Virus record (IMG/VR): IMGVR_UViG_3300024429_000021
Location: 1-39,491 of that record
DNA: 39,491 bases
Source of the DNA: a virus
Direction: 5' to 3' (one strand)
Below are positions 39,392-39,491 of the stretch, piece after piece; the stretch's first letter is position 1, and the number at the start of each line of letters is the position of its first letter. Position numbers and translations under genes: made by a program. The notes below the pieces were generated by a model, which saw only the letters and a program-made list of their open reading frames with translations, was not told where the DNA came from and made no database searches.

Positions 39392-39491
39392 TAAGGTTAG
39401 CGACTTCGAGGGGTGTTCTAAAGCCCAAGCACTTCTTGGGCCTGTTGTTTAACCTTGACTCTATCAACCTGATTTCCTCACTACTGATTAT
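39372..39491 (-). mobile_element. IS30-family transposase, C-terminal end (partial)
   Basis: A minus-strand frame open at the right edge ends at 39372. Its last residues, LNNRPKKCLGFRTPLEVANL then NVALQC, match the conserved end of IS30-family transposases (LN-RPRK-LGF-TP-EV ... VAL). The following TGTTGCACTTCA-type sequence (about 39361-39392) fits the element's terminal inverted repeat. The rest of the element lies outside the window. Confidence 0.8.

Overview
The window holds most of an integrated Mu-like transposable phage (Myoviridae-type contractile tail). It enters from beyond base 1 and appears to end near base 34898, followed by about 4.6 kb of host DNA. The host is probably a Gram-negative bacterium. 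The signs are lipoproteins with lipoboxes, a Ycf48-type propeller lipoprotein, and a secreted protein whose C-terminus resembles a type IX secretion sorting domain. These suggest the FCB/WOR-3 part of the tree, but this is inference and no rRNA is present to settle it. The phage is GC-rich; three flanking host genes (PIN-like, membrane, HEPN) are clearly AT-rich.

Layout. Bases 1-11929 are a compact leftward operon, with most genes overlapping by 4-14 bases. In transcription order it encodes a leaderless 56-residue ORF, a Ner-like HTH protein, a Gam-like DNA-end protein, two zinc-finger proteins, the DDE transposase (MuA-like), small membrane and zinc proteins, the AAA target-selection protein (MuB-like), a minimal family X DNA polymerase, a spanin-like protein, an excisionase-type HTH protein, the portal (gp29/DUF935) and the start of the head-morphogenesis protein (gpF). 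A double-HTH, S24-type repressor (11993-12976) is read rightward from a promoter that faces the early promoter. After a terminator and a new promoter, the rightward late operon (13225-32845) encodes protease/scaffold, decoration protein, lambda E-type capsid, head-tail proteins, sheath, tube, a tail chaperone with a -1 frameshift, tape measure, baseplate and tail fibres. A separately promoted cargo cassette of three exported proteins follows (33013-34747).

Unlike Mu, the late genes are divided: portal and gpF lie at the end of the early/transposition operon, while protease, capsid and tail lie in the opposite operon. No large terminase and no endolysin is visible; they may lie left of base 1.

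The right end (about 34750-34898) carries clustered short repeats and a TG...CA-type terminus. It abuts a PIN-like gene that seems to have lost its 3' end. Beyond it are a beta-propeller lipoprotein, a winged-helix ORF between 85-bp direct repeats, a DUF4760-like membrane protein, and a HEPN protein whose 5' end lies inside the end of an IS30-family element at the window edge.
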